Program-made: the position numbers and the translations under genes
Part shown: in pieces, positions 27,216-34,485 of the stretch
Layout: the number at the start of each line of letters is the position of its first letter
Position numbering within the stretch: position 1 is the stretch's first letter
Origin: Natronoglomus mannanivorans
Lineage (GTDB): Archaea; Halobacteriota; Halobacteria; Halobacteriales; Natrialbaceae
Assembly (NCBI GenBank): GCA_025517485.1
Contig: JAOPKB010000020.1
Span: 1-64,000 of the forward strand
DNA: 64,000 nucleotides
Reading direction: 5' to 3'
Notes under the pieces: generated by a model
Databases searched by the model: none
What the model saw: only the letters and a program-made list of their open reading frames with translations
Told to the model about the DNA's origin: nothing

Positions 27216-28205
27216 GTGGCATCGGGACGAACGTCCGGAACGGAGACGACGGGTGCACCGACGCCCGCCCTGTTCCTCCCGCCGGCTCACACCGAGCGCT
27301 GGGACCTCGCCAGACAGCTGGGCGTCGCGTCCGCCGTCACGGGTGTTCCACGGGACGTCGACGATCCGTGGGCGGCCGCGAACCTCCGACGGGTCGTCGA
27401 TCGATTCGCCCGCGCCGGCATCGACGTCGCCGTGATCGAAGACCGGCCGCCGATGGACGACATCATGACCGGCGGGCCGGCCCAAGAGGAGCAACTCGAG
27501 ACCGTCCAGCGACTCCTTCGGTCGATGGGCGAGGCCGATATCCCGGTCTGGTGTCCCTGCTGGATGGCCAGACACGACTGGGCGCGGACGGCGACGTCGG
27601 TTCCGTCCCGGGGCGGGTCGCTCGTCACCGCCTTCGACCGCGCCGACGTCGAGGACGCCCCGCCACTCGGCGACGTGAGTCGGGAGACGCTCTGGGAGAA
27701 CCTCGAGTACTTCGTAGAACGGGTGATCCCGGTCGCCGAGGCGGCGGACGTGAAACTCGCGATGCACCCCGACGATCCGCCGCTGTCCTCGCTGCGAGGC
27801 GTCGGGCGCATCTTGTCCAGTCGCGAGGGGTTCGACCGGCTCCTCTCGCTGTCGGACAGCGAGTACAACGGCATCGCGTTCTGTCAGGGGAATTTCGCCG
27901 CGATGGGACTGGACGTCCCCGAGGCGATCCGCTACTTCGGCGACCGGATCCACTTCGCACACTTTCGGGACGTCGACGGCGACGCCGACGAGTTCGTCGA
28001 GACCTGGCACGACGACGGGCCGACGGACATGCACGCGGCGATGGACGCCTATCGGGAGGTCGGCTTCGACGGCCCGATCCGCCCCGATCACGTCCCGACG
28101 ATGGCCGGCGAGGACAATGCAAGCCCCGGTTACGAGACGAAAGGCCGGCTGTTCGCGATCGGCTACATGAAAGGGTTACTCGAGCGCAGCGAATCGGTGC
28201 GGTAG
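27216..28205 (+). CDS. uxuA: Mannonate dehydratase (copy 2)
   Basis: A 329-residue paralogue of the UxuA at 20333. It starts with GTG one base after the RraA-family stop, so the pair is an operon. The same family blocks are present: LAMHPDDPPLSSLRG, IAFCQGNFAAMG, IHFAHFRDVDGD and PIRPDHVPTMAGED. The N-terminal third differs from copy 1 far more than the C-terminal third does, and 28059-28117 is identical to 21179-21237. It may have a slightly different sugar-acid preference, or be a backup under separate control. Confidence 0.86.
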   Translation: MASGRTSGTETTGAPTPALFLPPAHTERWDLARQLGVASAVTGVPRDVDDPWAAANLRRVVDRFARAGIDVAVIEDRPPMDDIMTGGPAQEEQLETVQRLLRSMGEADIPVWCPCWMARHDWARTATSVPSRGGSLVTAFDRADVEDAPPLGDVSRETLWENLEYFVERVIPVAEAADVKLAMHPDDPPLSSLRGVGRILSSREGFDRLLSLSDSEYNGIAFCQGNFAAMGLDVPEAIRYFGDRIHFAHFRDVDGDADEFVETWHDDGPTDMHAAMDAYREVGFDGPIRPDHVPTMAGEDNASPGYETKGRLFAIGYMKGLLERSESVR

Positions 28206-28297
28206 TCGAGACGGGAGCTGGCTTTTGCGAGCGGATCGAGACTCGAGCGACGCCGAGAGCAGCGAGTTCGGACCAGACGGGGGCCGGTAAGACGGAG

Positions 28298-30832
28298 TCA
28301 GTACGTCTCCCGCAGGTTCCTCACGGTCACCGCCCCGCGGAGGTCGTCTGCGGTGACGGCGTCGGTCGCTTCGAACGAGAGTCGTCTGCGCTCGCCGGGG
28401 ACCATGTGGAAGTAGTTGTCCGAGAAGTGTCCCGCCACGGGCGTCTCGAGGGCGACGAACAGCGCCACGTCGGTCGTCTCGACGACGACGTCGGTGCCGT
28501 CGACCTCGACGGACAGTTCGGGCTCGGGGAGTTCGAGGTGTTTGTACGGCTCGAAGAAGGCGAAGCTGGGGTAGGTCTCCACGGTGTCTTCGCCTTCGCC
28601 GTCGCCGTCAGCCTCGAAGGAACTCCGCACGAGCAGGGACTCGGTCGAGACGTCCTCTCCTTCGAGTCCGAGTCCGAGTTCGTCCGCGACCGACAGCGTC
28701 GCGACGGACCGGCTCCCATGGCTCTCGACGGCGACCGACTCCACATGGACTGCCAGCCGCTCACCCTCGAGCGAGTAGAACTCGATCGAGAGCGTTCCGC
28801 TGGTCGGTTCGCGTCGGTCGCTTGTGAGCCAAACGGAGATTTCACCGTCGCCCTCGCCCTCGTCGTCGACGACAGTCGAGACGAGCACCGGTGCGTAGAA
28901 ACGCCGCGCCATGTACTGGAGGGCCTTCCAGTCGTCGCCGTACTCGATCGACGACCAGGAGGCACACGGCCAGAGGTCGTTGAGCTGCCAGTAGAGCGTG
29001 CCCATACAGTAGGGTTTGAGTCGCCGCCAGTGTTCGATCGCGACCTCCATCGCCAGTCCCTGCTGGATCTGGCTGAGATAGACGAGGTCGTCGAAGGAAA
29101 ACGGGATACGGAAGTGGTCGGCCATCCGCTGGAGGATGTTCTTGTTCCCGTCGGGATGGCGCTGGTGGTGCTCCATGATCGGGGCCGTCGGGTTCAGCTG
29201 GTCGTCGGGGACGACCTCCGAGAGCAGGTCTACGGAGGCAAAAGACTGGTAACCGAACTCCGAGACGAACCGCGGTTCCACGCTCAGGTAGTCCTCGAAC
29301 GGTTCGCCGTCGTGCCAGACGCGCCAGTAGTGGAGGTCCCCGCGGGACTGATCGTGGGGGTTCAACTCGCCGTCGTCGGTGAAGAGCCCGCCGCTCGAGG
29401 GCGACCCCGGCCAGAACGTCCGCGAGGGGTCTTCGGCTTCGACCGCGGGGGCGATCGTCTCGTCGTTGAGTCGCTCGTAGTCCGCGTAGAACTCGTCGAT
29501 GTGCTCGGAGTCGTCGAACCAGTTGACCAGCGACATCTCGTTTTCGTTGTTCCCACACCAGAGGGCGATCGACGGGTGATTGGCGAGTCGTCGGACCTGG
29601 TAGCGGACCTCCGCCTCGACGGTCTCGAGGAACTCGTCGGTCGCAGGATACAGCGCACACGAGAACATGAAGTCCTGCCAGACGAGCAAGCCGAGTTCGT
29701 CGCACAGTTCGTAGAAGGTGTCGAGTTCGTAGTAGCCGCCGCCCCAGACGCGGATCGTGTTCATGTTCGCCGCGGTCGCACTGGTCAGCAGTTCCTCGAC
29801 GCGTTCGTCGGTGACGTTACCCCGCATGGCGTCGATCGGGATCCAGTTTGCTCCCTTGGCGTAGATCGGTTCGCCGTTGACCTCGAAGGCGAAGCTCTCG
29901 CCGCCCTCACCGTCGCCGTCGGGTTCGCGAACGACGTTCAGGTCGCGAAAGCCGATCCGATCGGACTCGGTGTGGATCGCCTCGCCGTCGCCGTTCGACA
30001 GCGTCACGTCGAGGTCGTACAGCGGCTGATCGCCGTAGCCGTTGGGCCACCACAGCTCCGGATCGGAGACGGTGAGGTCGATCTCGGCTTCCGCCTCGCC
30101 CGCCTCGAGCGAAATTTCGCGGTGGGCGGTCGTGTCGGCTACGGTCGCGGTGAGGTCGTAGGTCCCCTCGCTGCCGGCGGGGACGTCGGCGCCGACGCGA
30201 ACCGAGAGCGTGACGCCGTCTTCGTGGTGAGTCTGTTCGGTCGTCGTGTGGGTGATCCGCGGCCCCGAGTAACCGAGGACCCGAATATCGCGCCAGAGAC
30301 CGACGCCGGGGAGACACGGGCCCCAGTCCCAGCCGTAGTGACACTGGGCCTTCCGGATGAAGTTCCGGCCGGGCTGGTCGACGGGATAGCGGATCAGCGG
30401 GACCTCGTAGGGGTAGGCCTCCATCCGCTCTTTCCCGTACTCGACCGGCGACCGGAATCTGACGCTGATCCGGTTCTCCCCGGCCTCGAGTGCGTCGCCG
30501 AGGTCGAAGGTGTACGCCCGGTGCATGTTCGTCGTCTCGCCGACCGACGTTCCGTTGACGGAAATTTCTGAGACGGTGTCGACGCCGAGACACTCGAGGA
30601 CGAGCGCGTCGTGTGCGAGGAAGTCGTCGTCGACCTCGAACTCGCGACGGTAGGTCCAATCGGTCTCGCCGACCCACTGAACGTCGAGTTCGTTGTCCTC
30701 GTCGTAGGGGTCGTCGATCGTGTCGGTCGCGAGGAGGTCCGAGTAGACGTCGCCGGGGACGGTTCCCGGTCGCCACTCGCCGTCTGCTGTCGGTCTGAAC
30801 TGCCACGTGCCGTTGAGTGAGTGCGTATCCAT
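28298..30832 (-). CDS. GH2 beta-mannosidase
   Basis: An 844-residue intracellular enzyme (no signal peptide). The N-terminal sandwich domain begins LNGTWQFRPTADGEWRPGTVPGDVYSDL-like, as in beta-mannosidases, with the block KAQCHYGWDWGP at ~161-172. The barrel has GANWIPIDAM, WQDFMFSCALYP, acid/base Glu430 in WCGNNE and nucleophile Glu525 in VSEFGYQSF. Length fits the family. It would release mannose from the mannobiose and mannotriose made by the GH5 and GH26 enzymes. A TATA-like element lies unusually far upstream (~30953-30968), suggesting a leader of about 100 nt. Confidence 0.9.
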   Translation of the reverse strand: MDTHSLNGTWQFRPTADGEWRPGTVPGDVYSDLLATDTIDDPYDEDNELDVQWVGETDWTYRREFEVDDDFLAHDALVLECLGVDTVSEISVNGTSVGETTNMHRAYTFDLGDALEAGENRISVRFRSPVEYGKERMEAYPYEVPLIRYPVDQPGRNFIRKAQCHYGWDWGPCLPGVGLWRDIRVLGYSGPRITHTTTEQTHHEDGVTLSVRVGADVPAGSEGTYDLTATVADTTAHREISLEAGEAEAEIDLTVSDPELWWPNGYGDQPLYDLDVTLSNGDGEAIHTESDRIGFRDLNVVREPDGDGEGGESFAFEVNGEPIYAKGANWIPIDAMRGNVTDERVEELLTSATAANMNTIRVWGGGYYELDTFYELCDELGLLVWQDFMFSCALYPATDEFLETVEAEVRYQVRRLANHPSIALWCGNNENEMSLVNWFDDSEHIDEFYADYERLNDETIAPAVEAEDPSRTFWPGSPSSGGLFTDDGELNPHDQSRGDLHYWRVWHDGEPFEDYLSVEPRFVSEFGYQSFASVDLLSEVVPDDQLNPTAPIMEHHQRHPDGNKNILQRMADHFRIPFSFDDLVYLSQIQQGLAMEVAIEHWRRLKPYCMGTLYWQLNDLWPCASWSSIEYGDDWKALQYMARRFYAPVLVSTVVDDEGEGDGEISVWLTSDRREPTSGTLSIEFYSLEGERLAVHVESVAVESHGSRSVATLSVADELGLGLEGEDVSTESLLVRSSFEADGDGEGEDTVETYPSFAFFEPYKHLELPEPELSVEVDGTDVVVETTDVALFVALETPVAGHFSDNYFHMVPGERRRLSFEATDAVTADDLRGAVTVRNLRETY

Positions 30833-31557
30833 GTGTTGGGATGAGAGCGTTCGCAGTGCGTTTGCGGGGCGGTCGCCAGGCGGATCCGTTCGAGGTCAGT
30901 CGACTACAACCCGATCCGCCGAGATTCCATGACGAATCCGTTCGAACGCATCACATAAATACGTTTACTGTCACCACTCGAATCGCCGGGCAGCGCCGTT
31001 TCCCGACGACTGGGACCGTCGGCTCTCTACTTTTCTGTAACCGAATTCGTCGGCTCATCGCTCGACGACGCTCGTAGTCAACGGCACTTCGGGTTCGACC
31101 GAGGACTCGCCGTTACGGATTCTCTCGAGACCGGCCAGCCGGTCATCGGAACGCCCGTAAGCCGGTCGCGACGACCGCTCGAGGAGTTCGAGTCGGGGTC
31201 GGGGTCGGGATCGGGATCGGGATCGGAGGAAGGATACCCACAAATTTCACAATATCAAACACCCGTCGAACGTCCGCGTCTAGTTTCCCCATATCAACGA
31301 GGTGAACGGTATCGAATCGGAGACGATCGCCGCCCAGTCGGGCAGAAACGGGTTTCCATCGACGAATCGGCGAGGCGGTCGCCAGCGTTCCGAGCGACCG
31401 ACACCACGACGAAGACGCGAGTCGAACCGGTCAGTCCGGAGAGTGTTTGACGATATCAAACCATCGGTGTCTCTCGGCATCGACACTCGACAGCGATCGA
31501 GTTCGGACCGATCGAGACGCGAACAGCACCTGAAGCCGTGGCCAGAACGGAGACAGA
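30833..31557. other. Long gene-free region (725 bp) with a hexamer tandem repeat
   Basis: The region lies between the GH2 start and the IclR stop. It includes a probable GH2 promoter (TATA-like stretch near 30953-30968) and a tandem (TCGGGG/TCGGGA)6 tract at 31193-31228. The ORFs in it are arginine-rich and lack haloarchaeal codon bias. I see no tRNA, no inverted terminal repeats and no recognisable gene remnant. Confidence 0.6.
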
Positions 31558-32367
31558 CTACGGAGATCGGTCGAGCGTATCGTCTTCCCACCCGGAGTAC
31601 GTCGTGTTGATCTCCACGACGCCGACGATGTTTCGGATCTGGTCGGGGATCGTCGTCCGGAACCGGTCGCCGGTCAACCGCTCGGTCGAGCCCGACACGC
31701 TGATCGCCCCCAGTAGTTCGCCCGAGCGGTTCGTAATCGCCGCGGCGACACACCGGACCCCCTCGTGGCGCTCCTCGTCGTCGAACGCGACGTGGTGGGC
31801 CCGAATGTCCGCCAATTCCGCTTCGAGTTCGTCTCGATCGGTGATGGTGTTGGAGGTGTAGGCGGTCAACTCGCGGTCGTCGAGCAAGTCGTCGACCCGC
31901 GATTCGGGAAGCGCGGCGAGAAACGCCTTGCCGGCGGCCGTACAGTGGAGTTCCTCCATGTTTCCGACGTGCGTTCGCGAACGCTCGACGTGTTCGCCGG
32001 TCGCCTGATAGAGCGTGATCCCGTACCCGCCCCGTTCGACGATCAGACGCACCTCTTCACCGGTCTGGCGGGCGAGTTGGTCGACGTCGCGCTTGGCGAG
32101 TCGGTAGATCGTCTCCCGTGCGCGAGCCTGTCCACCGAAGGTCAGAAAACGGAGCCCGAGTCGGTATCGGCCGTCGACTTTCTCGAGACAGCCGTAGAGT
32201 TCGAGGGTCTTGAGGTAGTGGTGGATAGTGCTCTTCGAGAGATCGAACTCCTCGGCCAGTTCCGAGATGCCGGCCTCCTCGCGGTCGTGAATCGCCTGCA
32301 AGAGGTGGATGGCAGTCTCGACCGACTTGATCGTTTTCCCCGGGGCGTCTCCGTCTTCGTGGTACAT
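31558..32367 (-). CDS. IclR-family transcriptional regulator
   Basis: A 269-residue regulator. Residues ~12-75 are the winged HTH (TIKSVETAIHLLQAIHDREEAG, then ELAEEFDLSKSTIHHYLKTLELYGC). The C-terminal ligand domain has MEELHCTAAGKAFLAALPE and GVRCVAAAITNRSGELLGAISVSG, typical of IclR effector pockets. Haloarchaeal IclR proteins control sugar-acid and pentose pathways, so this is the obvious local regulator of the mannan/mannonate genes. It is downstream of the Gfo/Idh/MocA gene by 90 bp in the same direction, possibly co-transcribed. Confidence 0.9.
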   Translation of the reverse strand: MYHEDGDAPGKTIKSVETAIHLLQAIHDREEAGISELAEEFDLSKSTIHHYLKTLELYGCLEKVDGRYRLGLRFLTFGGQARARETIYRLAKRDVDQLARQTGEEVRLIVERGGYGITLYQATGEHVERSRTHVGNMEELHCTAAGKAFLAALPESRVDDLLDDRELTAYTSNTITDRDELEAELADIRAHHVAFDDEERHEGVRCVAAAITNRSGELLGAISVSGSTERLTGDRFRTTIPDQIRNIVGVVEINTTYSGWEDDTLDRSP

Positions 32368-32457
32368 GGTTTCGAGAAGAAGGGAAGCGTGTCGAATTAA
32401 GTCTGGCGGCTCCTGACCGGCGATCGCGAGCCGTGAATCGTGCCGGCCGACAGGAGG

Positions 32458-33540
32458 CTACTCGCTGGCAGCCCGATAGATATCGTTCACGACGTGCTGG
32501 ACGTCGAGGGCCTGATGGACGTTGTTCTGTTCGGGTCGATCGCCGGAGACGACGGCGTCGAGAAACGACTGCAGTTCGTCACGATAGGGGTCGTTGTGCG
32601 AGCAGACGATCGACGAGTTGACGAAGTGGTCGCCACCGCCGCTTCGAACCTCGTAGAGCTCGAGGTCGTTGCGCTGGTCGACCCGCGGTTCGACCTCGGT
32701 GAGCGTGTTCGTGATGTCGAGGGCCACGCCCGCCTTCGTTCCCCGGACGTTGTACGTGTGCGTCGACCGAGCGTTGGCGGCCCAGGCGACCTCGATGTCG
32801 GCCGTTGCGCCGTTCTCGAACTCGAGGAAAGCGTTGACGGAGTCTTCGACGTCGTACATCCTCGCTTCACCGTCCTCGCCCCACATGTGCAGGTAGGCGT
32901 AGTCCTCTCGCGGGCCGAACTCCGAGCGAGAGCGGGCGATGACGTCGGAGAGCGACGGCCAATCGTAAAAGTGCAAGAGCAGGTCGAGCAGGTGGCCGCC
33001 GACGTCCATCAGGGCGCCGCCGCCCGCGATCTCGTTCGAGGTGTACCACGTCCCCCGTCCCGGCACGCCCCGTCGGCGGATGAACTTCGCCTGAATGTGG
33101 GAAATTTCGCCCAGATACCCCTCGTCGATGTACTCTTTGAGCACCATGCAGGTGCTCCGGAACCGGTGGTGAAAGCCGACCATGCAGATCCGGTCGGTCC
33201 GTTCGGCGGCCTCGACGATCCGTTCGGCGCTTTCGACCGTGTGTGCCAGGGGCTTCTCGAGGAGGACATCGAGGTCCGCTTCGAACGCTTTGGTGGCGAC
33301 CGTCTCGTGGAACTTGTTCGGCGTCGAGATGATCACGGCGTCGATGTCTGTCTCGAAGAGCTCCGACGGTCGTTCGTAGGTCGTCGTCTCGAACTGCGAT
33401 TCGAACTCCGAACGAACGTTCGGATCGGCGTCGACGCCGACGACGTCGTGACCGAGACTCCGCAGTATCTGTGCGTGATTGACCCCGTGGGTCCCCAACC
33501 CGACGATCCCGAGCGTGAGCCGCGGTCGATCGCGTGTCAT
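32458..33540 (-). CDS. Gfo/Idh/MocA-family dehydrogenase
   Basis: A 360-residue NAD(P)-dependent oxidoreductase. The Rossmann motif is LGIVGLGTHGVNHAQILRSLG near residue 9; the conserved lysine block EKPLAHTVESAERI is near 95; GGGALMDVGGHLLDLLLHF supplies the family histidine/aspartate region near 178. In Haloferax the xylose dehydrogenase belongs to this family, so an aldose dehydrogenase role (mannose, arabinose or another liberated sugar) is plausible. It leads a possible unit with the IclR gene. Substrate not determinable from sequence. Confidence 0.85.
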   Translation of the reverse strand: MTRDRPRLTLGIVGLGTHGVNHAQILRSLGHDVVGVDADPNVRSEFESQFETTTYERPSELFETDIDAVIISTPNKFHETVATKAFEADLDVLLEKPLAHTVESAERIVEAAERTDRICMVGFHHRFRSTCMVLKEYIDEGYLGEISHIQAKFIRRRGVPGRGTWYTSNEIAGGGALMDVGGHLLDLLLHFYDWPSLSDVIARSRSEFGPREDYAYLHMWGEDGEARMYDVEDSVNAFLEFENGATADIEVAWAANARSTHTYNVRGTKAGVALDITNTLTEVEPRVDQRNDLELYEVRSGGGDHFVNSSIVCSHNDPYRDELQSFLDAVVSGDRPEQNNVHQALDVQHVVNDIYRAASE

Positions 33541-34048
33541 GTCTCACGTCTGGATCGCTTTCGGAATAAAGATGCGCATTCACGCTACTGGAACGAGAAC
33601 CCGGCACGGACGTCGGTTCGCGACCGATCTCCTCGATCGGGGCCATTACAGACCTACGACTGTCATCGAAGCCGCCTCTCCTCGAGTGCATTCACGAGTC
33701 CCCGACGAGGGGTCGTCGATCTCGAGGAAGGTCGCATATATATCAGATTCAAATTATAGAATGTGAATTGGTTATTCCGTCGATAAAGGAATGAGTGGGT
33801 CAGACAATAATAGATGTTTCTCCATAACTCGAGTAAAAATCCTATTTTCATCTATAAGTCGATGTTTATCGTCGATATCTGCCACTAATTTCGCATTCAT
33901 CAATACCCACATCACCTCCCAACAATATAATATAAACATCCTATTCTGTATTTTATCAGTTTTGTTATTAGAAGGTGCTCGAGAGCGAGCACGACTCGAG
34001 TCGACGACGTTCACGTGGGTTTTTCGGACGAGCGGCCGTGGGTTGGAT
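33541..34048. other. Gene-free region with a low-GC patch
   Basis: This 508-bp gap separates the divergent Gfo/Idh/MocA gene and the tRNA-binding-domain gene. Bases ~33735-33965 are strikingly A+T-rich compared with neighbours and contain several TATA-like stretches (for example 33737-33744 and 33930-33940). No ORF in it shows coding character. It may be a remnant of transferred DNA at the right border of the polysaccharide island, or an extended promoter region. Confidence 0.55.
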
Positions 34049-34372
34049 ATGGTCGAGAGTCCACTCGAGACGGAGATTCGCGTCGGAGAAGTGATGCGTG
34101 CGGAGGCGTTTCCGGAGACGAACAAGCCGAAGATGACCAAACTCTGGATCGATCTCGGGGACGAGGAGGTCCAGTCGGCCGCACAGCTGGGCTATCATCA
34201 CGATCCCGAAGCCCTCCCCGGAACGCAGGTCCTCTGTGCGATGGGGCTCGGAACCGTCTCGATCGCCGGCTTCGAATCGGAGGTGCTGACTGTCGGCGTT
34301 CCCGACGAGGCGGGCAATCCCGTTCTCGTTACGCCCGAGGAGGACGTGCCGCTGGGCGGGGTGCTCTACTGA
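34049..34372 (+). CDS. tRNA-binding-domain protein (CsaA-like)
   Basis: A 107-residue single OB-fold protein of the tRNA-binding (CsaA/EMAP) type. It begins ETEIRVGEVMRAEAFPETNKPKMTKLWIDLG, continues with SAAQLGYHHDPEALPGTQVLC, and ends GNPVLVTPEEDVPLGGVLY, with the family order of strands. Stand-alone proteins of this family are described as tRNA-binding or chaperone-like. The ATG at 34049 is chosen; the upstream open frame runs through the low-GC patch and is not coding. It lies 113 bp before mutS, same direction. Confidence 0.8.
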   Translation: MVESPLETEIRVGEVMRAEAFPETNKPKMTKLWIDLGDEEVQSAAQLGYHHDPEALPGTQVLCAMGLGTVSIAGFESEVLTVGVPDEAGNPVLVTPEEDVPLGGVLY

Positions 34373-34485
34373 CGACGATCGGTTGGCGGTAGTCACCCGC
34401 CAACGACGGGTTCGGACCGCCAGGGCGACCCGGCGGCCGACGGGAACCCGGAGGATTTTACCTCCCGGACGACAGCCACACTGGT

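Noticed and set aside
27368..30571. A 1067-codon plus-strand ORF across uxuA copy 2 and the GH2 gene
   Set aside because: It is antisense or out of frame to two well-supported enzymes. Its composition (Arg- and Val-rich, no motif) is that of the mirror frame of GC-rich haloarchaeal genes.
33791..34048. N-terminal extension of the tRNA-binding-domain protein
   Set aside because: The extra ~86 residues fall in the low-GC patch and are unlike the acidic, conserved fold that starts at 34049.
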